Assembly (NCBI GenBank): GCA_902634885.1
Contig: CACPLR010000009.1
Span: 1 to 42,008, forward strand
Direction: 5' to 3'
DNA: 42,008 nucleotides
Source: an uncultured Pelagibacteraceae bacterium
GTDB taxonomy: Bacteria > Pseudomonadota > Alphaproteobacteria > Pelagibacterales > Pelagibacteraceae
The notes below the pieces were generated by a model, which worked only from the letters and a program-made list of their open reading frames with translations, did no database searches and was not told where the DNA came from. Below are positions 15,508 through 22,021 of this stretch, piece by piece (the stretch's first letter is position 1; each line of letters opens with the position of its first letter). A program made the position numbers and the translations under genes.

Positions 15508-16904
15508 GTTCTAGTTTAGCTATTCAAAGAGAAAATATTCGTAAATTATTTCCTGACACATTTAAACAAGCCAGAAAGAGTAGATTAAGAGGCCAAATAA
15601 TTTTTTTTCTCGTCTTAGTATATTTAATAGTAGGTTTTTTTACTTTAGATGTTGTTGATATCCCAAAAAAATGGAAACCACAAAATGCTGCTATGTTTGT
15701 CTTAGACACATATGCACACAAAGATCATGTAACAATGAAATGGGAAAATCATGAGGATATTAAAATAGCTTTTGAAGGAAATTATAGAAGTATTTATGGA
15801 AGAGATAATCTTGATAAATCAATTCCAGATTGGTTTTACAAAAATTCTGATAATGTTGGCAATGTAGTTGAGTTTAATAATAAAGGTAAGGCAATATTAT
15901 ACAAAGATAAAGTCGAGATTGTAAATTTTCCAAAATATGAGAGAGATTTTACCATAAAATTAAATTCTAATGGTAAACCTTACCTTGTAGGTTCAGAGGA
16001 TTTGGTCATAGAAGATTTAAAAGGTTTTAGAATCACAGAAAATAGAGTTGAATTTAGACCAACTTTGTATGAGAGAATTCAAGTATATCCAAAAAAAGTT
16101 GAAATTCATCGTTACAGTATCGGATGGAAATATTTTTGGTTTGATTTCTCAAGTCCGTTAGAACCATATAGCTTTTTCGAAGCATTAGGTTTGACTTTTT
16201 CTAAAGAAAGAGTTGTTCCTGAAATGTCTAATTTAAAACTTTTCTTAACAGAGATTAAGGATAATGAAGCATTTATGCACGGTAGAGTTTGGTGGGCAAT
16301 GCTCGAAACAATAGTTATGGCTGTACTTGGGACAATGTTTGCTACGGTAATGGCTCTGCCCTTGTCATTCCTTGCTGCATACAACGTTACACCTATTAAA
16401 GCTCTAAGATTTACGTTAAGAAGATTATTTGATACTTTAAGAGGAATAGACTTTTTAATTTGGAGTTTAATATTTTTAAGAGCTTTTGGTCCAGGACCCT
16501 TCACTGGTATTTTTGCGATTGGTTTTACTGATACAGGTACTTTAGGTAAATTATATTCTGAAGCAATTGAAAATACTGAGAAGAAACAACAAGAAGGAGT
16601 TCAATCTACAGGGGCTAGCAAATTTCTACAACATAGATTTGGTATAATTCCTCAAATACTTCCAATTTTTGTATCTCAATCCTTATACTATTTAGAGTCA
16701 AATACTAGAGGAGCCGTAATAATAGGTGCAATGGGCGCAGGAGGAATTGGTTTACAATTTTTAGGTGCACTAGGTACTGGAAATGATTTTGAAAATGTCG
16801 CCTACATGGCAATATTAGTTTTGGCTGTAGTAATATTTATGGATAGATTATCTGCTTGGCTTAGAAGAATATTAATTGGATCAGATCAATTAATTGTAAG
16901 GTAA
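15504..16904 (+). CDS. phnE: Phosphonate ABC transporter permease 2 with a large extracytoplasmic insert
   Basis: A 466-residue permease, about 190 residues longer than PhnE1. A first helix spans about 31-50. A hydrophilic segment of about 200 residues with alternating strands (about 55-255) follows, and then the permease core with EAIENTEKKQQEGVQSTGA near 353 and AMGAGGIGLQFL near 410. If helix 1 is oriented as usual, the insert is periplasmic and could contact PhnD or the substrate. The ATGA overlap couples it to PhnE1. Paired permeases with one long member occur in marine phnCDEE2 sets. The function of the insert is not known to me. Confidence 0.88.
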   Translation: MSSSLAIQRENIRKLFPDTFKQARKSRLRGQIIFFLVLVYLIVGFFTLDVVDIPKKWKPQNAAMFVLDTYAHKDHVTMKWENHEDIKIAFEGNYRSIYGRDNLDKSIPDWFYKNSDNVGNVVEFNNKGKAILYKDKVEIVNFPKYERDFTIKLNSNGKPYLVGSEDLVIEDLKGFRITENRVEFRPTLYERIQVYPKKVEIHRYSIGWKYFWFDFSSPLEPYSFFEALGLTFSKERVVPEMSNLKLFLTEIKDNEAFMHGRVWWAMLETIVMAVLGTMFATVMALPLSFLAAYNVTPIKALRFTLRRLFDTLRGIDFLIWSLIFLRAFGPGPFTGIFAIGFTDTGTLGKLYSEAIENTEKKQQEGVQSTGASKFLQHRFGIIPQILPIFVSQSLYYLESNTRGAVIIGAMGAGGIGLQFLGALGTGNDFENVAYMAILVLAVVIFMDRLSAWLRRILIGSDQLIVR

Positions 16905-16971
16905 ATAGAAAAAATACCTTTATCAAAAATTTTTCTAGAAATTTTAATTTAAGAATTTAAAAAGATAAAAA

Positions 16972-17400
16972 TCAATCTTTCCAGAATTTCCACCAAGGTT
17001 TTTCTTCCTTTGTTATCTCATTATTGTCAACAACAACTTTAGTTATAGATGGATCCTCTCCATCTACTAATCCTGCTCTAGCAGTTGTTTTAGCGTCTTC
17101 TAATTTTAGTTTTGCCTCAAAAACTCTGTTTTCATTACACAATTTCATGCCCTCTTTCATTAATGCTTCTGCCTCAGATGCTTTTTCGGGACTAGATCTT
17201 GAAATATCATTTTTAACAGTGGCTCTTAACATAAGTACGCCAGGGTCTTCACAATTCCCTATTTCATTTTTAAATGTATCCTCAGTATTTTGTGAATAAC
17301 TACTGCCGGCTTGTTGCTCTGTTATTTTAGCATGATTGTCAGCTTGAGTAATAGAAATTGTGGATAAAGTTAATATAAATGAGATTAGGATTTTATTCAT
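16972..17400 (-). CDS. Small secreted protein of unknown function
   Basis: A 142-residue protein with a signal peptide (ILISFILTLSTISITQA, cleavage near residue 20). The mature part has two cysteines (EIGNCEDPG and MKLCNENR) that may form a disulphide. It also has a helical, acidic and lysine-rich middle resembling a TPR-like or coiled segment (KASEAEALMKEGMKL, EAKLKLEDAKTTAR), and it ends in KPWWKFWKD, an aromatic, membrane-seeking tail. I do not recognise a family. It is convergent with phnE2 (67-nt gap). A minus-strand PHO-box-like repeat lies only 23 nt upstream of the ATG, so it is probably a phosphate-starvation periplasmic protein. Confidence 0.75.
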   Translation of the reverse strand: MNKILISFILTLSTISITQADNHAKITEQQAGSSYSQNTEDTFKNEIGNCEDPGVLMLRATVKNDISRSSPEKASEAEALMKEGMKLCNENRVFEAKLKLEDAKTTARAGLVDGEDPSITKVVVDNNEITKEEKPWWKFWKD

Positions 17401-17422
17401 AATAATCTATTAACTTACTTTT

Positions 17423-17440
17423 GTTAAAAAAATGTTAAAG
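17423..17440 (-). promoter_or_regulatory. PHO-box-like repeat upstream of the secreted 142-residue protein
   Basis: Minus strand: CTTTAAC-ATTT-TTTTAAC, an 11-nt period, ending 23 nt before the ATG at 17400. The spacing would place the transcript start close to or at the ATG, so the message may be leaderless. The divergent MFS gene starts at 17455. Confidence 0.5.
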
Positions 17441-17454
17441 AAATAAAAAAATTT

Positions 17455-18627
17455 GTGAAATATTTGTCTGCATTTTTAATAGGTATATCAGTTACCTTTT
17501 GTTACAGCAGTTGTATGTACCTGTTCTCAGCGTTGTTGCTAACTTGGGAAAACGAACTAGGTATTTCAAGAAACAACTTAACTTTTATTTATTCCCTAGG
17601 CTTAGTTGTGCATAGTTTACTTTTACCTTTTCTAGGTAAGATTGTAGATAGAAATCTAAGTTTTTCAATGATGTGGACCAGTCCTATACTGTTAGGACTA
17701 AGTGTAATTTATCTTTCATCAGTAGATACATATGGTGGATTTTTACTTGCTTGGATACTTGTCAGTGCAACCTCGGGTGGCTGTCTTTATACGATGCTTT
17801 TTAGTGTCATTACTATTAATTTAAAATCAAAGGCCAAAACATCTATTGCAATAATTACTTTGTTTGCTGGATTTGCAAGCACATACACATTTCCTACTGC
17901 TACTTATTTAACAGAACAATATGACTGGAGGTTTACTGTATTTATTTTTGGAATATTAAATATATTGATTAGTTCACCAGCTAATTATTTTGGTTTCAAA
18001 AATATAATTATAAAAGAATTTAAAAAAATTGAAAAGAAAACAGATCAAAATTCAAAGCTTAAAATAATACTTAAAGATTATAGATTTTGGTTATTTAGTT
18101 TTTCATTGTTTGTTATTGGATTTAATATTGGTGCTATTACAACTCATGTAATTCCAATGTTGCAGGAAAAAGGGATGAGTCTATCCCAAGCTGTATTGAC
18201 AGCATCTCTGTTTGGACCAGGACAAGTAATAGGTAGAATTTTAGTTATGATATATGGAGGTGATAAGTCAAATTTAAAATTATTTGTAATTTGTTTTTAC
18301 TCGATGGTAATTGGAATGATATTTTTATACTTTATAAATATTAATCATTACTTAGCATTTTTATTTGTTTTATTTAATAGTTCAGCATATGGCAGTATGG
18401 CTATTTTAAAACCTTTGGTTCAAAATGATACTTTTGGCCAAAAAAACTTTGGCAATATTCATGGTATTTTAGCTTTACAATATATGATTGGTAGTATTGC
18501 TGGTCCATGGATAGGTTCCTTGATATGGAATGTAGGGGGGTATGATTTGTTAATATTAGTATTTTTTGTTTTAGCAATATTTGGCAACTCGACAGCAATT
18601 TTTCTAAACAAAAAAAAATTTATTTAA
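17455..18627 (+). CDS. Major facilitator superfamily transporter
   Basis: A 390-residue integral membrane protein with about 12 predicted helices and a GTG start. The first helix (LSAFLIGISVTFCYSSCMYLF) and the loop 2-3 segment GKIVDRNLS fit the MFS A-like motif; the central cytoplasmic loop (KEFKKIEKKTDQNSKLK, near 183-200) splits two six-helix halves. It resembles oxalate/formate antiporter-like or monocarboxylate MFS proteins, but the substrate cannot be assigned. It sits between a Pho-type secreted protein and the PhnZ gene (8-nt tail-to-tail overlap). Export of a phosphonate breakdown product or an organophosphate is possible, but this is speculative. Confidence 0.8.
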   Translation: MKYLSAFLIGISVTFCYSSCMYLFSALLLTWENELGISRNNLTFIYSLGLVVHSLLLPFLGKIVDRNLSFSMMWTSPILLGLSVIYLSSVDTYGGFLLAWILVSATSGGCLYTMLFSVITINLKSKAKTSIAIITLFAGFASTYTFPTATYLTEQYDWRFTVFIFGILNILISSPANYFGFKNIIIKEFKKIEKKTDQNSKLKIILKDYRFWLFSFSLFVIGFNIGAITTHVIPMLQEKGMSLSQAVLTASLFGPGQVIGRILVMIYGGDKSNLKLFVICFYSMVIGMIFLYFININHYLAFLFVLFNSSAYGSMAILKPLVQNDTFGQKNFGNIHGILALQYMIGSIAGPWIGSLIWNVGGYDLLILVFFVLAIFGNSTAIFLNKKKFI

Positions 18628-19171
18628 AACTGCTTTCCACATGTTTATAAAAAAAATTTATATTTGGAATTTCTAAATTTTCAACTTTAGCAAGATCATC
18701 ATATTTCCTTAGTCTAACTGCATCTTGCATAAAAGGTTGTTTAATAAATTCGTTTGCCTCTTCTTCAGAAAAACTACCACCTTGAACATCCAAACTTCTT
18801 TTTGAGGCAATAGATAGAGCCTCATAATATCCTTTCTCATAATAAACTAAATATCTTTTAGCTGGTACATGCCCTTTAATTAGTCTTGTAACATCTTCTG
18901 GAAAAAATTTAGAAAGAAAAAAGGATCCTGAATTCTCATGCTTTTTATCTACTCCTTTTTTGATGGCTTCTTTATCATTATTAATTAAGTGACCAATATC
19001 ATGGAATAGAGCTGCAGTTATAAAAAAATTGTTTTCATTATTTTTTTTTGCCAATAATGCACATTGAATTGCATGTTCTAGTTGTGAAACTTTTTCATTT
19101 CCATATTGTTTGTCTGATCCAATTTCTTCTATAATTTTAAATAAATTGGTTATATTTGATTTAATATCCAC
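18620..19171 (-). CDS. phnZ: PhnZ/TmpB-like HD-domain mixed-valent di-iron oxygenase
   Basis: A 183-residue HD-domain protein with GTG start. The metal ligands fit PhnZ almost position for position: H33 (LEH), H57-D58 (FHDIGH), H78 (KKHENSG), H101 (KGHVPAKRY) and D158/D159 (RLRKYDD). Y23 and E26 (YGNE) match the lid pair Y24/E27 of PhnZ, which distinguishes it from HD phosphohydrolases. PhnZ cleaves 1-hydroxyalkylphosphonates with O2 to carboxylate and phosphate. Its usual partner, the 2-oxoglutarate hydroxylase PhnY, is absent from the window. A minus-strand PHO-box-like repeat lies 23 nt upstream. The substrate could be a hydroxylated aminoethyl-, methyl- or trimethylaminomethyl-phosphonate. 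Confidence 0.85.
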   Translation of the reverse strand: MDIKSNITNLFKIIEEIGSDKQYGNEKVSQLEHAIQCALLAKKNNENNFFITAALFHDIGHLINNDKEAIKKGVDKKHENSGSFFLSKFFPEDVTRLIKGHVPAKRYLVYYEKGYYEALSIASKRSLDVQGGSFSEEEANEFIKQPFMQDAVRLRKYDDLAKVENLEIPNINFFYKHVESSFK

Positions 19172-19193
19172 AATGTTACTTTAAATTAAGAAT

Positions 19194-19211
19194 GTTTCAG
19201 TTTTGTTACAA
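19194..19211 (-). promoter_or_regulatory. PHO-box-like repeat upstream of phnZ
   Basis: Minus strand: TTGTAAC-AAAA-CTGAAAC, an 11-nt period, 23 nt before the GTG at 19171. The distance is the same as for the secreted 142-residue protein, again suggesting a leaderless or nearly leaderless transcript. The divergent arsC starts at 19269. Confidence 0.55.
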
Positions 19212-19268
19212 TTTAGATTTAGCATTCATTAAGTATAGAAAAATAATATATAGTAATAAAAGTTAAAA

Positions 19269-19718
19269 ATGAAAAAACTTTTATTTGTTTGTACCGGCAA
19301 TTCTCATAGAAGTATATTGGCTGAAAGTGTAGTTAACAAATATCATAAAGATAAATTTATTGGCTACAGTGCAGGTAGCAAACCATCTGGAATAATTAAT
19401 AAATATGTCATTAAATATCTTAATGAAAATAATTTTGATACAAAAAATCTATCTTCTAAAAACTTTAATAAATTTTTAGATGAAAAAACAATATTTGACC
19501 AGGTATTTACCGTATGCAACAATGCCAGTGATGAAGTTTGTCCAGTCTGGCCATCTCCTGAAAAAATAGTTCATTGGGACATTGAGGATCCTGTTCATAT
19601 CATTAATGAGTTAGAAAATAGTGATAAACCAAATAAAGAAGAGCTGATTTCAACAGAAATACATAAAACTTATTCCAATTTAGAAACCAGAATAAATTAT
19701 TGGATTAAAAATTATTAG
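19269..19718 (+). CDS. arsC: Arsenate reductase, low-molecular-weight phosphatase fold
   Basis: A 149-residue protein with the CX5R phosphate loop at residues 8-14 (CTGNSHR) and the family block SAGSKPSG near 35. Two further cysteines in VCNNASDEVCP near 88 are candidates for the thiol relay of thioredoxin-type ArsC, and HWDIEDPV near 106 is the general-acid region. It reduces arsenate, which Pst and other phosphate systems import by mistake, to arsenite. A second arsC lies at 33405-33836 in a different operon, with many shared blocks but clear divergence. It diverges from phnZ. Downstream lies the scar region with R2 and an agt fragment. Confidence 0.88.
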   Translation: MKKLLFVCTGNSHRSILAESVVNKYHKDKFIGYSAGSKPSGIINKYVIKYLNENNFDTKNLSSKNFNKFLDEKTIFDQVFTVCNNASDEVCPVWPSPEKIVHWDIEDPVHIINELENSDKPNKEELISTEIHKTYSNLETRINYWIKNY

Positions 19719-19779
19719 CTTAAAGACTCATCAATTTTACTGTCAAACTAGAACCACAACTAGAACTTTTGGAGATGTT

Positions 19780-19890
19780 TCAAGGTTTTGTAGTAAATGA
19801 ATGAAGATAATCGGCGTAAACTCTGGAAAATTATTCAGGAAGCTGGCGATTATTTGCGGGATTAGAGGGACACATTATTCTACACTAACC
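19780..19890 (+). repeat. Right copy (R2) of the direct repeat flanking the phosphonate block
   Basis: Ungapped partner of 4790-4900, in the same orientation, about 77% identical by hand count. Conservation begins at TCAAGGTTT, is highest across GAAGATAATCGGCGTAAACT and GAAGCTGGCGATTATTT, and fades after CACATTA past the TAG. The stem GAAGATAATCG / CGATTATTTGC is kept; the single base differing inside the stem arms falls at its mismatch. It lies 61 nt past arsC and 44 nt before the agt fragment. Confidence 0.75.
19797..19865 (+). CDS. Possible 22-residue microprotein or truncated gene remnant (right copy)
   Basis: ATG at 19797, TAG at 19863-19865, the same 23-codon length as the left copy at 4807-4875. 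The shared peptide pieces are EDNRRKLW and EAGDYLRD. The middle differs by three adjacent residue changes (one Lys/Gln, one Leu/Ile, one Thr/Lys) plus a synonymous isoleucine codon. The in-frame alignment and conservative changes support coding constraint, but the stem and the high GC allow a structured RNA. No strong ribosome-binding site is visible here. Confidence 0.35.
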   Translation: MNEDNRRKLWKIIQEAGDYLRD

Positions 19891-19934
19891 TACATTAAAC
19901 TAAAGTATTTATGCGGATACTAAAAAGTTAGCTT

Positions 19935-20030
19935 AAAATAAATCGAGATGATTGTTTAGAATTTGCTAAAAAATATAGTTGGGAAGAAACAGCAAAAATT
20001 TTCTTTAAAAATATTTCACCTAATAACTAA
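19935..20030 (+). pseudogene. Orphan 3'-end fragment of the agt glycosyltransferase
   Basis: The first 62 bp (19935-19996) are identical to 2641-2702 inside agt. The remaining 34 bp differ mostly at third codon positions but still encode KIF-F-KNISPN, then an extra Asn and TAA, against KIF-Y-NNISPN-stop in agt. So the fragment keeps 31 codons plus a stop in frame but has no start or upstream domain. The mix of perfect identity and diverged tail suggests that the two ends come from different alleles joined inside the 62-bp tract. It lies 34 nt before phoR. Confidence 0.85.
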
Positions 20031-20064
20031 AGACAATATTAGTTACATTTGTTAAAACATATCC

Positions 20065-21213
20065 ATGTTTTGGACAGAGTTGATACTTATATTTATAGTA
20101 ATTGTTTTATTATATTTTTTATTTAAAAAAAATATTAAGCCAGAAAACATTGCTCCTACTATTAATAAGACAAATAAAGACGACTTAGGTAAAAGAATAA
20201 TAATAGAGGAATTAGAGGATCAATTTTTTGCTTTAGACAAATATAACTTAATTAAATATCTTAACAAAAGCGCAAAACAACGTTTTGGAGAAGGTTTAAT
20301 TGATAAAAATATTTCAAGTGTAATAAGAGATACAAAATTACTTGAAACAATCGAAAATGCTATTAAAGATCAAACTACAAAAAATGTAAATGTAGAAATA
20401 AATTTACCATCTTATCAACTTTACAAAATTTACGTTATACCTGGCCCCACTCATTTGTTTCCAGAAGCAGATTCTGTCGTATTATTTTTAAAAGATTTTA
20501 CAGAAATAACAAAAGCACAAAAATTAAAAACTGATTTTGTTGCTAACGTAAGTCATGAGTTAAGAACCCCTTTAGTATCAATCAAAGGTTCTTTAGAAAC
20601 TATTCTTGGACCAGCTTCAAATGATCAAGAAGCGCAAAAAAAATTTATGTCGATCATGTCTGATCAAGTATTAAGAATGGAAAATCTTATCAACGATTTA
20701 TTGATTTTAAGTAGAATTGAACTAGAAGAACACATTAAGCCTAATAAAATAATCAACTTAAATGATATTTTTACAAATATAAAAAGTAATTTTGAAATAA
20801 TATTAAAAAAAAAAAGTATTAATTTGCATCTAGATCTTATGAAACCAACCTTAGTGTTTGGTGATAATGATAAATTGTTAACTGTGTTTTCAAATTTAAT
20901 TGATAATTCAATAAAATACTCTCAAAATGGCAAAAATATATATGTAAATAGTCAAAATAGCGAAGGTAAATTAATTGATAAAAATATTGTAATTAGCATT
21001 AAAGATGAAGGTGTTGGAATACCTCAACAATTAATTCCAAGAATAACTGAAAGATTTTTTAGAGTAGATGAAGAAAAAAGTAAAAAGGCTGGTGGTACAG
21101 GTTTAGGTTTAGCTATCATGAAACATATTATATCTCAACATAGAGGTGATTATGAGATTCTCAGTAAAGTAGATAAAGGTACTGAAGTAAAGATATATCT
21201 TCCAACAAAATAA
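20065..21213 (+). CDS. phoR: Phosphate-starvation sensor histidine kinase
   Basis: A 382-residue kinase. One N-terminal membrane helix (about residues 4-21) is followed by a PAS-like segment (about 48-150), HisKA with the phosphoacceptor H164 in NVSHELRTPL, and the ATPase domain with the N-box FSNLIDNSIKYS near 268, DEGVGIP near 315 and GGTGLGLAI near 344. It has no periplasmic sensor, as is usual for PhoR, which reads the state of PstSCAB through PhoU. It is the first gene of the Pho cluster, with phoB at the far end. The short upstream region carries the agt fragment. Confidence 0.92.
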   Translation: MFWTELILIFIVIVLLYFLFKKNIKPENIAPTINKTNKDDLGKRIIIEELEDQFFALDKYNLIKYLNKSAKQRFGEGLIDKNISSVIRDTKLLETIENAIKDQTTKNVNVEINLPSYQLYKIYVIPGPTHLFPEADSVVLFLKDFTEITKAQKLKTDFVANVSHELRTPLVSIKGSLETILGPASNDQEAQKKFMSIMSDQVLRMENLINDLLILSRIELEEHIKPNKIINLNDIFTNIKSNFEIILKKKSINLHLDLMKPTLVFGDNDKLLTVFSNLIDNSIKYSQNGKNIYVNSQNSEGKLIDKNIVISIKDEGVGIPQQLIPRITERFFRVDEEKSKKAGGTGLGLAIMKHIISQHRGDYEILSKVDKGTEVKIYLPTK

Positions 21214-21256
21214 TAAATTTAAAAACTTGTTTAAAATTAACACTTATTCAATCAAT

Positions 21257-21274
21257 TTTTAACAAATCTTTTGT
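21257..21274 (+). promoter_or_regulatory. Weak PHO-box-like repeat upstream of the 202-residue exported protein
   Basis: TTTTAAC-AAAT-CTTTTGT: a good first half-site and a degenerate second one with the right 11-nt period, ending 34 nt before the ATG at 21308. The surrounding 94-nt gap after phoR shows no terminator. Confidence 0.3.
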
Positions 21275-21307
21275 TGATTAGTATCTTAGTTAAATTAAAA
21301 TTTTAAT

Positions 21308-21916
21308 ATGACTAAGGTGTTAAATTGTATTTTGATTATTATATATTTTTCAATATCAATGATTGCGAAAAGTAATGCATCTGATATTTCTACAATTTTA
21401 AAAAACCAGCAATTAACCGTTTTTGATATTGGTATTTTTAGATTGCACGAAGACTTAAAGAGTGCATATCCTGAAATTAAAAAACATAAAGATGTACCAT
21501 ACGAAGATATATACATAGATGTTCTTAGTTCCTATTGGAGAAATACAGTAGATTTAATTGTTTCAATTCCAGTAAATGAAAATTTAAAAAAAGAGAACTA
21601 CATGTCAGATTCATTGAGATGTCGAAACATATTTAATTCTGTTAGAGATCATTTACTGAGAAATGAAAATATGAGTAATTATAGGTTTACTATGGCGACA
21701 AGCTATTTAACAACTATCTTTTCTACTCCATCTAGTTGGCCAAAATGGCGTTTTGATCAAAGCGTGCTTGAAGAATTGGTTAATTTGGTAAAACTGGAAG
21801 TTGTTTTAAGACCTACTCCAGATCTTGCTTTTAAGGATAATGTTAATCCAGTCTCATGCAAAGGTGGTTTGGAAACCGAAAATAACGAGATTATTTTCTC
21901 AATGAAATACAACTAA
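21308..21916 (+). CDS. Exported protein of unknown function in the Pho cluster
   Basis: A 202-residue protein with a signal peptide (VLNCILIIIYFSISMIAKSNA, cleavage near residue 24). The mature part has no membrane helix; it contains TVFDIGIFRL near 38, a short helical stretch with SYWRNTVDLIVS near 77, one likely disulphide pair (SLRCRN near 102 and VSCKGG near 187), and STPSSWPKWRFDQS near 138. I recognise no family. Its place between phoR and the pstS PHO box suggests a periplasmic role in phosphate stress, but it could be an unrelated passenger. Confidence 0.75.
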   Translation: MTKVLNCILIIIYFSISMIAKSNASDISTILKNQQLTVFDIGIFRLHEDLKSAYPEIKKHKDVPYEDIYIDVLSSYWRNTVDLIVSIPVNENLKKENYMSDSLRCRNIFNSVRDHLLRNENMSNYRFTMATSYLTTIFSTPSSWPKWRFDQSVLEELVNLVKLEVVLRPTPDLAFKDNVNPVSCKGGLETENNEIIFSMKYN

Positions 21917-21926
21917 AAGGTTATGT

Positions 21927-21955
21927 TTTTAACAAAACTGTAACAATTCCGTAAT
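21927..21955 (+). promoter_or_regulatory. PHO box of pstS (three repeats)
   Basis: TTTTAAC-AAAA-CTGTAAC-AATT-CCGTAAT: three 7-mers at an exact 11-nt period. It lies about 67 nt before the chosen pstS start and is followed by an AT-rich stretch (TTAATTTATAG) that can serve as the -10 region. As the expected site for PhoB in front of the phosphate-binding protein, it is the reference for the other boxes called here. Confidence 0.7.
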
Positions 21956-22021
21956 ATTTAAGATTCAATTAATTTATAGGAGTCTAAAATCTTTTAATAA
22001 ACTATGAAAGGATTAAAGATA

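Larger units (their letters stand above)
19719..20064. other. Scar region between arsC and phoR
   Basis: These 346 nt hold no intact ordinary gene. In order they contain a tandem 9-mer AACTAGAAC (19746-19754 and 19758-19766), the right direct-repeat copy R2 (19780-19890), about 44 nt of unexplained sequence, and a 96-bp fragment of the agt 3' end (19935-20030). A 34-nt leader to phoR follows. The assembly of duplicated scraps marks a rearrangement boundary. Confidence 0.8.

Noticed and set aside
19746..19766. Tandem 9-mer AACTAGAAC with a 12-nt period upstream of R2
   Set aside because: Two short copies only, with no matching sequence near R1; too little to call an operator or attachment core.
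19919..19932. ACTAAAAAGTTAGC resembles the plcP 3' end at 1690-1704, which would make the scar a decayed plcP-agt pair
   Set aside because: Only 14 nt with a one-base gap in AT-rich sequence; plausible given the adjoining agt fragment, but not safe to claim.
20041..20058. GTTACAT and GTTAAAA before phoR as a PHO box
   Set aside because: The spacing gives a 9-nt period rather than 11.
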